Shown here: piece by piece, positions 12,586 to 25,460 of the stretch
How the letters are laid out: each line of letters opens with the position of its first letter
How positions within the stretch are numbered: the stretch's first letter is position 1
NCBI GenBank assembly: GCA_021234155.1
Contig: JAJEKV010000028.1
Coordinates: forward strand, 14,665,835 to 14,729,834
Reading direction: 5' to 3'
Source: Isoetes taiwanensis
Taxonomy: Eukaryota; Streptophyta; Lycopodiopsida; Isoetales; Isoetaceae
DNA: 64,000 bases
Position numbers and translations under genes: made by a program
Notes under the pieces: model-generated
Databases searched by the model: none
What the model was told of the DNA's origin: nothing
Seen by the model: the letters and a program-made list of their open reading frames with translations, nothing else

Positions 12586-13116
12586 TTCTACCCCTTAGAA
12601 TAATGCTGTTCCGCGATCGGGGTTAATGAATTCAGTATTATAGTAAAATAATTAAGTCAAAGGTAAGATATAATGCATAAAGCAATGAAAATTACATCGA
12701 TCATAGATCACATAAGTTCAGGATCGTAGTCCATTCACAACACACTGACATGATGACAAAAGAGAGAAACACAATCAGGTCCTCAGTGGACCGTGTGGCA
12801 ACAACACAATATGTAGACAAAACAAACATATGTAAAAACACAGATAGCCCCTAAGTGCCTTCAAGCTACACATTGGAGAACCCGGCAGACCCCCGCATAC
12901 TCACCGCCTAAAAAATTATAGTACATCAGTACATCATATAATAATTAAAGAATGTGGTTGAAGGAACCACCCCCTTTTGAAAAGAAATGAAAAAGAGGGG
13001 TATGCTATCATGCCTAAGTCTTGCAATTCATCGCGGCATAAGGAATGGTTATGTTCCTATTACCGCCGGGATGAATGCGTCCAATGATGTACATGCCCAT
13101 CCCACGTAGAATGCAT
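12586..13116 (-). other. Gypsy 3' region: polypurine tract and untranslated stretch
   Basis: It holds the polypurine tract at 12,586-12,600 and about 500 bases without a readable frame, between the integrase end and the proposed LTR. It probably belongs to the same minus-strand element. Confidence 0.35.
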
Positions 13117-15190
13117 CTACCCGACCAGTTTCCCGCATGACCCTTGCTGGGTCAAGCCCTCATTGCTTACCGTTGGAGTCAGGATTGATAGCATTGTTGA
13201 TGGTGAGTCCTTGGCATTCTTTGCAAAGTCCGTAGGTCTTATCATCAAGATCCATCTCAAGCATCTGTTGTATCCTCGCCGTAAGTGTTTCCACTTAACC
13301 AAATACTACAGGATTTGAGTCCTTCTGGTCTGTTTGTATGCACGATCAAGAAGAGCCTCTAGGACTATTTCCAATTGCTCATCCGTCATTTCAAGAAATG
13401 TGGGTGTATCTAATATTTCCTCTGGATTAGGAGTAGACTTCTTTAGAAGGCTCACATGAAAAAACCTATGGAATTTGAGATGAGTGGGGAGATTGAGCTT
13501 GTAGGCCTGGGGCCCTACTCTATGAGTAATCTCAAATGGTCCTGCTCCATCTGGTGCCAGCTTGCACCGCTTTTCAACGCTTTTGAGCTTGGCTTCATAT
13601 TCCCGACCTTTAACCACAATTTAAATCTCTAACCTGGAAGTCTCAAGATGTGCAATGCTTATCCACAACACTCTTTTGCCTGCTTCGATCCGCTAACAAA
13701 TATCCACGGACCTCTTCTTGACCAAAATTTGCATATCTGTGAGCAACTGCTGAGAGACCTCGACTCTAGAAATAGGATGCCATGTGTCTGGAGTTAAGCA
13801 TTGATAGCCATAGTTAATCATAAAAGGAGACATGAGAAGCTTCCCTCTTTGTGAACCTGCTATAAGCAAAATCCCCTACCAAATGGATATAATCGCCTTA
13901 ATCGCGGATTGCTTATTCCGCATATAGTTGCATAATGATGCGTTGCCGCGATTCCGCTTGACCATCCGGCCCGGGTGGTATGTGGTACTCGGCGGCAAGT
14001 TTGGTTTGTATAGTGCCGCTGAAATCAGTCCGTAATGCACTTACAAGCAAACTTGGGATCGCGATCTGAAATAATCAGCGCGGGTATCCCTCGTGGAGTC
14101 GAAAAATTTCCCCTTTTGGCAAAACAATAGTGCCGTGATCCAAGGTCGTATTAGTGGTGCATGACAAGAATGTGCCATCTTGGAGACCTTGTCAATCACC
14201 ACCATCAAGGCATTCTCATATCCCCTAAGGAGCCGCGGAAGACTCCATAAATGAAGTCCGGGTGATGATTTCCCACTTAGCATTGGGCACCCCTAAAGGC
14301 CTTAACCGCATGGAATGCGCAACTGCTCAGCCTTTGTCCTGGGTTGGTAAAAGCTGGCACTCACGGATATAGCCGCAATGCGCTTCCTTCATACCGGCCG
14401 GCGTAGATGGATCGCATCAAAAATATTGCTCTCATAAATCCAAAGATATCCCGCTATAGGACTATTATCCTTAGCCTTCTCATGTTTAGTGAGATCAGCG
14501 AGGGTGCTGTTATCTTGACAAAGTTTTTAACAAACTTCTCGAGCAATACCCCTCACAAGCCTAGGAAGTCGCTAACTCTCAGATATTTGTAAGGGCTGGC
14601 CATTCTTTATCATCATGAATCTTAGCCGGATCTCATATATACCCATCCGCCAATACAATGTGGCCTAAGTACTCCACTCGCGTTGCAAATTTACATTTGG
14701 GAGAACTTATCAAAGAGTTGATAACGCCGCACCTTGTAAGGCCACCGAAGATGATACATTCATGGTCCCTCCAAAAGTCTTGCATTTTCATATAAAATAA
14801 GTATGTCATCAAAGAAGATAATGACAAACTCATCTAAGCACCTCGAAGATATCGCTCTAGACGATGAATGTGGCTGGTGCATTTCGTTAGGTCAAAGGCA
14901 TAACAAGAAATTCATAGTGGTCGTGAAATGCAGTCCAAAAGTTGATTTATGGACATTCTCCTCCTTGGTTCTTATTTATGATATCCCGGACGTAAAAATC
15001 TAATCTTTGGAGAAGTTATTTTGCCCCCGCGGGTCCATAAGGTCATCGGGCTCGCAGCTAATGATACTCCCATTCTTAATAGTATGCTTGTTCAACTCCG
15101 GGCGATAATCAACAATGCACATCCGGCAGCTTTTCATCCTTCTGCATCAGAAGAGAATCGGTGCTCTAAAAAGGAAAACACTAGGGCGTA
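13117..15190 (-). pseudogene. Ty3/gypsy pol relic (RT and integrase)
   Basis: Read on the minus strand, 15,190-14,500 gives worn reverse transcriptase pieces: an ELNKHTIKN-type motif, a CYAFDLTKC-like remnant of the usual MPFGLTNAP, RVEYLGHI-type sequence near 14,660, and the later DFLGL segment. Integrase follows: a worn zinc-binding part, ENALMVVIDKVSKMAH near 14,215, IISDRDPKF near 14,070 and PDGQAE near 13,960. At 13,617-13,306 comes the C-terminal part with GPFEITHRVGPQAYKLNLP and FHVSLLKK, then a chromodomain-like VKWKHL at about 13,300. Frames change many times. RT and integrase are only about 300 bp apart, so most of RNase H is missing. Confidence 0.75.
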
Positions 15191-18100
15191 ATGAACCCTA
15201 ACTTAAGAAGGTCTTGCAACTACTTTTAAGATCCGCCAATTCGGTGTGCCTTATGTATGGCACGAGGTCTTACCGGTTGGCTTTGTACTCCCCGTCTACC
15301 CCGCTTTTCCGCATAAAAACATGTGCGCAATATGAAGGGGTTTTTTGCCATTTTCGCACGTATACCTAAGGAGCGCTCCACGCTTTGGCTCGACCTCGGG
15401 CCAGATATCCATCGGCAGTTTCCCAGTGGCGCCACGCAGGAGGGACTTAGAAATAATGCTAAGGGGCTTAGATGCGCTGGATCAAAAACTGAGGACAGAT
15501 AATGCTTAAGGGTGCTTGCATTCCTCGGAGTTAAGGTTTTGAAATTTTTTCCCCTCATTTTGGTATTCGCAGAAACGCAGAGGTTCATGTTTATTTTCTC
15601 GCTGTAGATCGCTGCAAGAGTTGCTCTAACATGCCGCATTCAAGATATGGATTTGAAAATGGCCCATGAACTCATTACTCTCCTTTAGGAAGCTTCTTTG
15701 ATTGTTGAAATTTGCATCTACCCACACCCTCCGTGTATTTGGAGTTCAACGCCATCTAAGTTAAAATTTCATTTCAGACTTTGCTTGTATGGGATGATTA
15801 GGATGTTTGGAGCATTGGCTTTCGAACAAGCAAGTGTTGATCTCTGCAGCAACGCCAGTGGCAACTGTTGTGACAAAGCAATCGTAAAAACCCTGCTTTT
15901 GCCTTGCTCTCTCTCGCTATTTGACTGAAGTTTCACCTCGAGCTTTACTCTAGAAAATGTTGTTTGGCATTATATTGTGTGACATAAATCAGCATTTTGG
16001 CAACTCATTTGCATCGCGGGTATTTAACGCTTAGAGTTTGTTGCCGCGCGGAGCTCTCGTGAGCTTCGTGAGTTTGCTTTCTATTAAGGTTCTACAAATG
16101 TAAATCATGCTTCCTCATTCTTTTAAATTACCTGCTCTTTCTAATACATTTCTTAGTTACATTTTCTTGGCAATGCAAGCATTGGCGTAAATACTATTAT
16201 TCTTCTCTTTGCTTTCTATTCTCAGACGTAAATGGTTCTTACATGCAAGGATATCTATAGCGTGATTCCCTACCCATTATAAGACGCATTTTATTGCATG
16301 CGCTTATTATTCCGACAAGAGACACCTATTCTTAAAAATTTTGAGATTGTTAGGAATAATAGGTTCTAGCGAGTTTTAAATCAACATTTCGGCATGATGC
16401 ATGCATGGCCAAATGGGTCCTAAGTTCTTTCCGAAGTTTAAAGGTGAAGACAGGTGCTGTATTCTTCGCTATTATTATTTACATTATTTGAGAAGTCAAG
16501 TATTAATGCAATTTGCAAAATAACTTTCTTTAGGCATGCATGAGCATGCAATAGTGCCTCCTCAAGTAGTGAATGGTGGTAGATATTCCTCTCGACGTGG
16601 TTCCCATAAGTTCTACTCACGCCGTGGCTAAATAATAATAAAGGATCGAATTTTACCCCTATCTGGAAATGGGCTTATAAGAAAACAGACGATCCCTCTA
16701 TTTCAAATTCCGGGAAAGGTAGGGACTCACGCCCAATACTAACAGTATTTTATTTAGGGAGGACTGTGCTACTCTCAAGTATTTCTTAAATGTATAATCG
16801 AAAGTAGTAGAGGTTTGTGGCTTCATGCATTAGTGAAGTTTCGGGGCTATAGTATGGATTCCGACTACCATTGCTTTTAATACAAAGATCCCTTCTACAT
16901 GGTAGAAGAGTGGTATTGTGCTGGCAGGTTGTAGATTGGTGATATTGTAGGATCTAAGACAGCTGAACTTCCATTATTGTGTGTATTGCCCTTCAATAGT
17001 TCGGACGAAGATGTGCTGACTTTGCTTAAAGAGTATGCTCGTATATAAATTGCCTTTTTATATTGTTTCATTGCATTTCCATTCTTGAACCGTATAGTTT
17101 TTAACTCTCATCAAGTATATAGGGAGTACCCTTTTGATGTATAAATCGCACTCCTATGGACTATCAAAAAGCACACATGTTTCACTAGAGGATTGTGCTA
17201 GAAATGAACGTAATCAAGAGGTACACACATCAAGTTATGCAATGTAGGGCAATATAAAGATTTGGAATCCATTGTTTCAATAATAATCAACTCACAAACT
17301 TCGCTTAGACTATTTCTTTTCCCCTCACAAATAAATCAAGTAATAAAGAAGTTTTGTTCTATTAATTTTCATAAGGATCGAAAACGTGAATGTTCATTTC
17401 CTCGCTCGCTATATTTTTATCAGCATGGTCCAAGCTTTGTGGTAGGTTACAAAGATCAAACGTAATCACCGGTCTTGTTTTAGATTTCTTGAACAAAGTA
17501 CTACTTGGCGTAATGGCAAATGGATACGCCAAAATTTTAGAAGGAGATCACCTGTGATTGCTTGAGGTAAAGCAAGTTAAGAGGATAATTGCATTTTAGA
17601 AGTATTGATGCTATAAGATACTAATAGGCTTATTTTCGTGTGAAATGGTCTAGAAATAGATTCACTCCCTTTCTTGGTCATAGACCCAGAGGTAAGCATT
17701 ACTAATGCAGAGGCAAAAAAAGAAAAAAATGGACTTGATGATCCAAGAACTTCTATGTACGCATTGATCCAAATCCAGAGCCAAGGATACAATCAAGAGT
17801 TTATAAAGATTTTGAAAGTAGATATCAAGGACTTGAGGCAAGTAAAATCCTCATGTATGGAGGCTAAAATGATGCGTTACCATCTATTGTTACTTGCCGC
17901 TATGGGTTTAAATTACCTAGAAAAACATCATCATTACATCTAATGATCTCTGCTCGCATAATACTCTATTTTACAGTATATATGCTTGATTTGTTCATTT
18001 TATTGCCGCTGGGCACCTAAGATCGCCTTTCCTTTGTATATTTGAAGGAAATGCAATGTTGTATAAGGTCATTGAGTATCAAATAATAACCGGAGTGAGT

Positions 18101-18669
18101 TAGTTGTAGAAGGCATTTGTGATATATATTCTCCCTCGATAAAGACAAAAGAATTGGCATACGCTAGATGGTTTGTAATACAATCTGAACCGTAATGTAC
18201 ATAATACACACACACGCATAATATGGCTTTATCCCTTGTTTATTTAGTTAAACTTCAAAGGACTTTTGTCAAACAAATGCTACATGATCAACAATTGCGC
18301 ATTCAAGATTCGTAGAGGGCCAAAAGATTTAAGGAGGATATAATCCTATCTTTACATTAGAGAATACTATTAGCTAAATTCCTAAATGACATCCCTATTA
18401 TCCAATCAAAAAGAGAAGACATTGAAAACGTTAATATAAACTTTCTAATTCCAAACGAGAACGCCTCTTTGCTACATGGGTTCGCCACGCTAGCAAGCTT
18501 CAGCTTACTTTTTAGCTTCTGGCAAATTGCCACCTGAATGTTTCCAAAATTTGTAATACCGGAAATGTCCACGATTTGGATCATCCTCGGTCTCGACCTT
18601 CTCACCGTGGGTGCTCGGGCCGGGTAAGATTTTCAAACTCTTATTTTGCAACGCCGGGCACACGCCGAA
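15191..18669. other. No recognisable gene
   Basis: The 137-aa minus frame at 15,226-15,639 may cover the worn upstream part of the gypsy pol, but I cannot match it to a domain. Plus frames at 17,262-17,465 and 17,674-17,943 show nothing recognisable. The rest is AT-rich with short frames. Confidence 0.35.
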
Positions 18670-18670
18670 A

Positions 18671-18745
18671 ACTATTAACACACAGAATCTATTAACGCCT
18701 ATTAACCCTATTAACTATTAACCCAATAAAAAAAATCTATTAACC
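18671..18745. repeat. Short CTATTAAC repeat cluster
   Basis: CTATTAAC or ATTAAC recurs at least six times with 0-8 base spacers. It differs from the plant telomere unit CCCTAAA. It is probably a local slippage product. Confidence 0.5.
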
Positions 18746-20483
18746 CTCGCTGGTTGGTGCGTTCCCCGCTGACTACCCCGTGACCACCATTAACTAAGAG
18801 GGACTATTGGAACCATTGAACCCCAAACCTTCGCGGAGCTCTTACAGTCCTCTAGTCCTAAGTGCAAAATTAGGAGGCTGGAATGTGTAAATATAAGGTA
18901 GAGGGTAGCCACATTAGTGATATCCCGAATGTAAAAAATAAGGTTAAGGGTAGGGTCAATGGGGATTTGACTAGCGTAGTGCTATGGAATCGTGTATTAT
19001 TTTACAAACACCGACTCTGTATACATAGGGTTTCCATATGGGGGAGAGCCATATACTCTGAGGGGGTTTCTCCGACCTCGAACACATGCCATATCCCCCT
19101 TTACATAGAGGTGAACCCCGGCTTTGTACCCACAAGAAGTGTAATCTCGCGACTCTACCCCTAAAGGTGGCGCCTCGAATCTCGCTGTGAGAGGTCATGA
19201 AACTCATGAAGTAAGTCGGGCAATAGCTCCGTGCAAGTCTCAATGGTTTTCTTTCTTCTCGAAAGCATTAGCTTACACGGAGGTGTTTAACAATGCAAGC
19301 AACCTGATTCCTTCTGACAAATTTTATCCAACCGTGGACAATGACATGCTCGATGATGGGTTTAACTTGATTAATTGCTAAAGTGACACAGCCCCATTAG
19401 CTGCATTGAAAGTTATGTCGCCATTTCACAAATAATATTGGCTTTGCAGATGTCCGAACTTATGTCGCATACAATCAACTACATTTGATTGTCATAATTT
19501 TGGCACCTAGAGCAATTGGTGCCCCCGTATCCGATATTCCACTAACTCACGACCCTCGTGTGTGGTGGATAGCCCCAATTTGCCAAGTGATGGGACATGG
19601 TTTGGATTTTGTTAAGTAAGGTTCAATGACTCCTTTCACCTACCCTGAAGCCATAAAATTGTATGTGACTTCCGTGATCCATTAGGATAACAAAGGGGTT
19701 TGCATCAATGTGTCCAACAAGGATATGAGAGATGTATTATTGTCGGGCCATAAGCGCTTATAGGCAAAGAAAATGTGGAGACCCACCTTGTAGATAGTCC
19801 GTGGCTCTTTTGTCGTAAGAAGAGTCGTAAGTCACGTAGAGGAATATAGTCCCTCCCATTCCACTTCGTGGTCGCTCGCGACCGCTTAAGCCACATATGG
19901 ACATTCCCAAGATATAGTACCTCGTTGGAAACATCTGAAGAAGCTTTACCCCACCTACTGGTCACAGCCTCCTTAGGGAATAGATTGGATTTGGTCGATC
20001 GGGCCAAGATGCTGCATGACTCTCCGGCACATTGGAAGCTCACCTCTTTTCATTTCAAAAGGTGGTTGGCCGAGAAGGTCCGACTAAGAGAGTGGGCCTT
20101 ATATATGATATGTCTTGCCCGAACAAAAACTAGTAGGACGCAGATAAGGTGACTTTGGGGACATCCTCCTCCAAACCGAGCTTTTGCTCGCCTTCCGGCT
20201 ACGCTTTTGATCAATGGCATGCACCATCTTTCGCAAGGTCGGTGGATAATCTCAATGTAGCCCCTCACGGCATGATGCTCATCGGGATTCATGGTACATA
20301 CAACCGTATGCACATGAATTCATCGCAAGATAAGCCCGGACGAGAGGTTACCATTGCTCCACGATAGAAAGTCCAGACCGCTTATACCGCGGTCTCCGGG
20401 ACATAGTGGAACTTAAACGCTTTTGCAAAGATTTTAAATTTGCACCTGCCCCTGTTCAAGCCATGAGATCTGGCATAGCCCTT
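18746..20483. other. Unresolved, possibly continuation of gag relic
   Basis: Overlapping frames of 80-112 aa occur on both strands at 18,883-19,243 and 19,705-20,367. The minus strand from about 20,350 down to 19,700 continues the direction of the gag-like fragment to the right and may be its decayed extension, but no domain is readable. Confidence 0.3.
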
Positions 20484-21010
20484 TCACCAACTCCTGACCG
20501 ACTTAGTGAGGTTGGTAGTGGCTACCTTGCCTATATCCCTTTCAGTCATCCCATAAGAATTTGCGCATCTCATCCAACCAAGATTCAGCATCCACTCCCG
20601 AGCGGAAGTACCTGAGAACTGGGCGAGTTTGCGATTCTTCCATATACTTGTTATGGCGGAGTCCACTGTCTTCTGATAGTCTTTCTTCTTAGACTTTGCA
20701 CGGTCGCAATCTGAAGCAGCGGAGGCTGAAGAGTCGGATGAGTCTGAACGGCTATCGGATTGATGAGAAACTACGAGCACGTTTTGTGCAAGTCGGCATG
20801 ATCGGTGCATGGGTTGAAGCTTGTGGTGGCAACAGTTGAGGAATCTCCGCAACTGGTGCTTCTGGCCCATAGTCTTGAATAACAAGGGGAGTTGACCATT
20901 GCAAAACGTACTACTGAAGTTGGGCCATCTGACATCTCATTATCAGAAGCTTCTGTTCAGGTGTTAAGCATCCCGATTCAACCGGAGTGGTCCATGATGG
21001 ATTTCTGGTA
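20484..21010 (-). pseudogene. Retroelement gag-like fragment
   Basis: Minus-strand pieces read LTPEQKLL and RCQMAQLQ near 20,950, then a Ser/Asp-rich low-complexity stretch (about 20,750-20,700), then LAQFSGTSAREW, NSYGMTERDIGKVAT and a worn RSW region. A variable acidic or serine-rich N-terminus followed by a 'F-G-x-x-x-x-W' start and a helical region is the layout of plant LTR-element gag. At least three frame changes are needed. The family call rests on pattern only. Confidence 0.4.
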
Positions 21011-21950
21011 CCATCTACGGCATAGACAAGGATCAGTGGAGTTATAAAGGAGAAGTAGGTATGAATCACTTCGAAAGAAATGATTTGAACATAGATAAGA
21101 ATCATGCATCCCAATTTACTAGAAGGAAGAGAAAGAAAATACAATTTAAGAAAATTGAACACTACACTTTTAATCAAAATGTGTCACCAATGGTGATTAA
21201 AGGGTTATATTATGCCTGCTGGCATATATAATCATAATATTTAAATATAATAAGAATTTTGACAGAACTAAGAGCTTGGGCCGGCCTCATCTTCCATCTG
21301 TAGGGAGGTTCTAGAGCTGTCGCCATGAGCCAAGCGACGCCAGACTAATGGTAAGGGCGTACCGCTAATGCCACCCTCCGGAGAGAAGGCGGCGGCCAAA
21401 GGTGCCGCCACGGCATTTTCATATCATCCGCATGCAGCTAATGTCTCCGGACCTAGAGCAAATGAAAGTGCAAGGTTCAAGTGTACCAAAGAGAACAACT
21501 CTAATGTTGTGGATGGAGTTTTGTGGTTTGTTAGGTGGACAAAGCCTTGAGTACCCACAAAGATGCCTGCCTCGGTCGAAATACCGTGGAAAAACAAGAC
21601 TGGCCATACCGAAAGCCGGACAGGAAGAATCTCATCAATGATTCTCAAAGCTTTACCTTGCAATACCGAGGTTGCTATCACCTCTGCTTCATCACCGTAA
21701 CCTCTCTTCCTTGGACTTCTCATTCCTTGTTCTTCTTGAGACGCGTGCCTTCTAGAAATACTAAATAGTATGCCATTCTAAAATACAATTGCAAAATCGT
21801 ATGAGAACCTTAGATTAGAAGTGTACAATATGCAATTTATACCACTCAAAAATATTTGAGCTATTAGCCACTTTCAACTTTGTGTTGGTGCAATTATCGT
21901 GATCCTAATAAAAAGGAAGCTTGCTTTATTCTATTCTTATAATTCTACAG
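21011..21950. other. No recognisable gene
   Basis: Several frames of 60-99 aa overlap at 21,368-21,768 on both strands without a domain. Nothing else is seen. Confidence 0.35.
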
Positions 21951-22156
21951 CAACTTTTCTCACCACAAGTTCACATTATTTTGAGCCATGTTGGACCACA
22001 TTGCAACTCGAAAAATCTAAAAGCACCATTCCAATAATAGATGCAATTCAAGCCAACTTTTCTCACCACAAGTTCATATTACTTTGAGCCATGTTGGACC
22101 ACATTGCAACTCGAAAAATCTAAAAGCACCATTCCAATAATAGATGCAATTCAAGC
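21951..22156. repeat. 103-bp tandem duplication
   Basis: Positions 21,951-22,053 are repeated at 22,054-22,156 with almost no change. Both copies contain TCTCACCACAAGTTCA, GAGCCATGTTGGACCAC and AAAGCACCATTCCAATAATAG. The near identity shows a recent event. Confidence 0.9.
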
Positions 22157-23521
22157 TTGTAAGCTGCCAACTTCTGTTGGCTCAATTTGACAAGGTACAC
22201 ATTTGGCTCGACCAATGGTGGGATCTTCTTTTTCAAGTCAAAAAATTACCTAACATCCCATTAAATTCCATGATAATGAAAGTATGTATTAACCTCAGTG
22301 GAGATGATGAACTTGATGTGTAACTATATCCTCTTCATTATTTTGAGTAGTCTTGTCAAGTTCACGAAAAGTCTATTTTTCTAGTAAATGTTCAACAGCA
22401 AAACATAATTGCTTCTTGGAAATGACCTCAATCCTGCTTGAATTCGTGAAACTGGAAATTGAATTAGGATCATTGGGTTCACATGCTAAAATAATATTCT
22501 GACAAATAGAAACACCTCTCTCTTTATGTTCGTCCACATTCCTAGCTTTAGAAAGAGGTTCAAGTGAATTTAAATTCACTTGCACTTGAGTTGTATGACC
22601 TTCTACATACAGTGGGAGAAAGATACTTTGTCTGAACAAAATGAATAAATATAAAAAAGGAAAGAACAAGAAAGGCCAATGAGAAAAATAGGTCTCAATA
22701 GATGAATAATTTCTGTTAGACTATTACAAGAGGCATTGGCATTGGAATTTCTACATGGCTCCTTTCTATTTGCCTACATTGATATTATTTTATAACATTC
22801 AAAGACATTTCTCTTTGCTTAGATAACATAAAGTCTATGCATGCATTTTTAAATCAAGTTTGCATGTAGTAAGTATAATTCCCCAGGGGAAAAGAACTAA
22901 CATGCCTATGAAGAGATGATCCATTGTTCGTTTGTAGTACAATAAAACAAAGAAGTTTATTCTATGTTCTAAAAATGGGTGTAAAATCGCTAGTGGGATA
23001 CACTTTTTACCGGAGCATTTAAGAACTTTTAATTGTTTAAAATTGTGGACATCAAAGCTCGTCATACCTTTATTCTCATTCCTTTTCCCCTGCACATGAA
23101 AACTCAAAGATTTGGAGGACGGTTGATGATGGAGGGATGCAGCAAGGATAATTTTTACAACATCAAAGGTCTGTGCAATTTGGGGGGTGAAGCCCCATGA
23201 GGAAGTAAATTGGCTGGAAAATAATGTCACAGAGCGAGATTGAGAACTCGGAAGCTTAACAAGGGAAAGATAAAATGGCACTGTGTAAAGGCGCATCTTC
23301 AATAGAAGTTGGAAACACTCTGCCGAAAAACCTACAAGAACTGTTACAACAGGGAAGTAAGAAAGCAATGGCCCTTGCCTTTGCATTTGAAAATTGCACT
23401 AATCAATAAAGAAGTTCAAGGGCACAAAACCTGGTTGCATTACAGTAAATGCCGTAGATAGAATGACAATAGACAAGTAAAAACAGAGACAGATGGTGAA
23501 GCACAGATTTGAAAAACTAAA
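22157..23521. other. No convincing gene
   Basis: A 183-aa minus frame lies at 22,835-23,386. It has no recognisable domain, a loose hydrophobic composition and no supporting splice or codon signal, so I do not call it a gene. Confidence 0.4.
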
Positions 23522-24215
23522 ATGAAGCAAAAGGCAAAGGTGGCCTATTCAAGTGAGGACAACACATTTGATGAAAACATAAGGACCTTAGAAAATGCAG
23601 TGCAGGAGATTGAAAAGACAAATTTACTCATCACAAAGAATCGGAAAGCAATAGGAAGTGAATTGGAAGGCAATAAGAAGGCTTGGAAAGTGCACTTAAT
23701 GATGTTAAGAAGCTGAGTACAATTTAAGATAGGCCACAAAAGATTTGGCCACAAAATAGGAGGAGTGCAAACTTAAACCAAATTGTGAGTTGGAGGCAGA
23801 AATTAAAGATTTGGAGCAGAATGTCCAGATGGAAACTTAGCACAGGAACAAGGTACAAAAAGCAATGAACCATACACCTATTAATGAGCAAGTCACATGT
23901 AAAATCAAACTTGAGAAGGAGTTAAAGGATTTTGAGGATGAACAATCACTTTTGCATTTCTACATAAGCAACCTGTGAAAGCTGAAAATGGATACTACTG
24001 CAATATTTAACATCTCCACTATTAAACGAGATAAGTTGTTAGTGCACGATCCCTTTTATACATGTGCAGCATGTGGTCTGGAATTCTCTAAAGCTTACAG
24101 GTTAAGTTTAGCACTGAATTGCGAATATGAGTATCATATAGCTTCTTGTTCATTATTGAGAGGAGGAGAATGTATTTATGGTTGTAATAGAAAGTTGCTA
24201 GAAGGTGTATTCTGA
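23522..24215 (+). pseudogene. Broken coiled-coil plus Cys-rich (RING-like) gene
   Basis: From 23,522 the frame gives a charged, heptad-like segment of about 64 aa (ENIRTLENAVQEIEKTN) rich in E, K, N and L. It then breaks, and coiled-coil-like words continue in other frames to about 23,980. At 23,988-24,215 an open frame of 75 aa carries CAAC, then NCEYEYH-x3-C, then C-x3-C near its end, a zinc-binding spacing like a degenerate RING or PHD finger. Coiled coil followed by such a finger suggests one former protein. Function unknown. Confidence 0.4.
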
Positions 24216-24496
24216 AGAGCTTGGTCTTGGGCCATCTTGTTGACATTTAAGGTGCTTACAAACAAGACATCAAAAAAGGATATGCTAAGCTGACCTGCAA
24301 TTGAATAGGATTCAAAACTAATTCCTTACAAAGGTTTTTCTATTTATCCTGAGTTTGCAAAATGCATTGAGAGGCAATTCTCAAGTGTTCGGTCATTTGC
24401 ACACATTGTCAACTCCTTCTTACATGATGGCAACTTGTCGAAGTTTCCATAGGAGTTGAATACATATTCAGATCAAAATGGTGGTATCATCTGTTA
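24216..24496. other. No recognisable gene
   Basis: This stretch continues the plus-strand direction of the broken gene but has only short frames. Confidence 0.3.
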
Positions 24497-24580
24497 GCAT
24501 TCAATTCTAACCAAAGCACCATTTCTTGTTTGCCAAATGGTGCATTCAATTCTAACCAAAGCACCATTTCTTGTTTGCCA
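24497..24580. repeat. 45-bp tandem duplication
   Basis: GCATTCAATTCTAACCAAAG and the following CACCATTTCTTGTTTGCCA occur at 24,497 and again at 24,542. The copies are identical over about 40 bases. Confidence 0.9.
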
Positions 24581-24599
24581 GACTGATAATTGAGGTAGA

Positions 24600-25430
24600 C
24601 TATGGGGCTGATAAGTGCCTCTCTGCATTAGCCAGATTGAGGATAAGGTGGAACTATGGCACTCCATGGAATCACATTCTTTGTAGGCGTAATGTGAAAT
24701 AATGCAAGTGCAATTTAACGCTTTGAAAATATATTAACATACATGTACACACTTGCGCACCCTTCTGCCTTGGTAAAGGCTGCTTGCTGTGCACAAACAT
24801 CAACGTTTTCAACTTGGAAAACTATAACATTCAAATGCAGGAAAACATACTGTGTACACGCGAATAATTTTTTAGTTGTCCTGTTTGCAACAATTTCCAA
24901 GTAAGTGCCTTCATTCTCTGAGGCTGGTTTTGGTCGTCTGTACACATTCTCAACTGCTATTACGATTCAATTTTGTGTAATTTATGAATTTTTTCCGTTG
25001 ATTCATTTCCTTCATCTTGAAGGACTATAAAGAACCTTTTGGGCCTTAGTAAAGCCTAAGCAAAAAAAGCAATGGGCATTGCAAGTTGTGTTTAACATGA
25101 TGGCGACTGAGTACATCATTGAGTTAGAGCATGGGCTGATATTTATGCAATTTTGGCTGATATTGATCTATTTGGCTCAATAAGTGAAAGGGAACATGTT
25201 TGGGTTTGAAGTGCCTCTCTGCAATATCCAATAGAGGATATGCTGCAATTATGGTAAAACGCTGCAAGTGCTTCCTCTGCGATGCCACAATTTCAAAACA
25301 CATTATTCACGATGTTCTTTGTACATACACCTTCCTACCTTAAAAAAGGACTGCTTCCTGTGTGCAAACATCAAGAATGCGAGCCAAGATTATTTCATAT
25401 ACTGTAGCATTGATATGCATGTTGTGCATA
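24600..25430. repeat. Diverged direct repeat, period about 600 bp
   Basis: Segments near 24,604-24,872 and 25,206-25,425 share GTGCCTCTCTGCA, GAGGATA, TGCAAGTGC and a CTGCTT-TGTG-CAAACATCAA block in the same order, with many differences. This is an older duplication than its neighbours. No gene is seen inside. Confidence 0.45.
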
Positions 25431-25460
25431 AAGATTTGTTCAGCTATAAGCTGGGCTAAT

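Noticed and set aside
15226-15639. 137-codon minus frame as a gene
   Set aside because: It lies in the upstream direction of the gypsy relic and shows no domain; it is probably decayed pol or gag.
18671-18745. Telomere-like repeat
   Set aside because: Units are CTATTAAC, not CCCTAAA or a known variant, and the array is short.
22835-23386. 183-codon minus-strand frame
   Set aside because: No recognisable domain, no start context or splice support, and composition typical of a chance frame.
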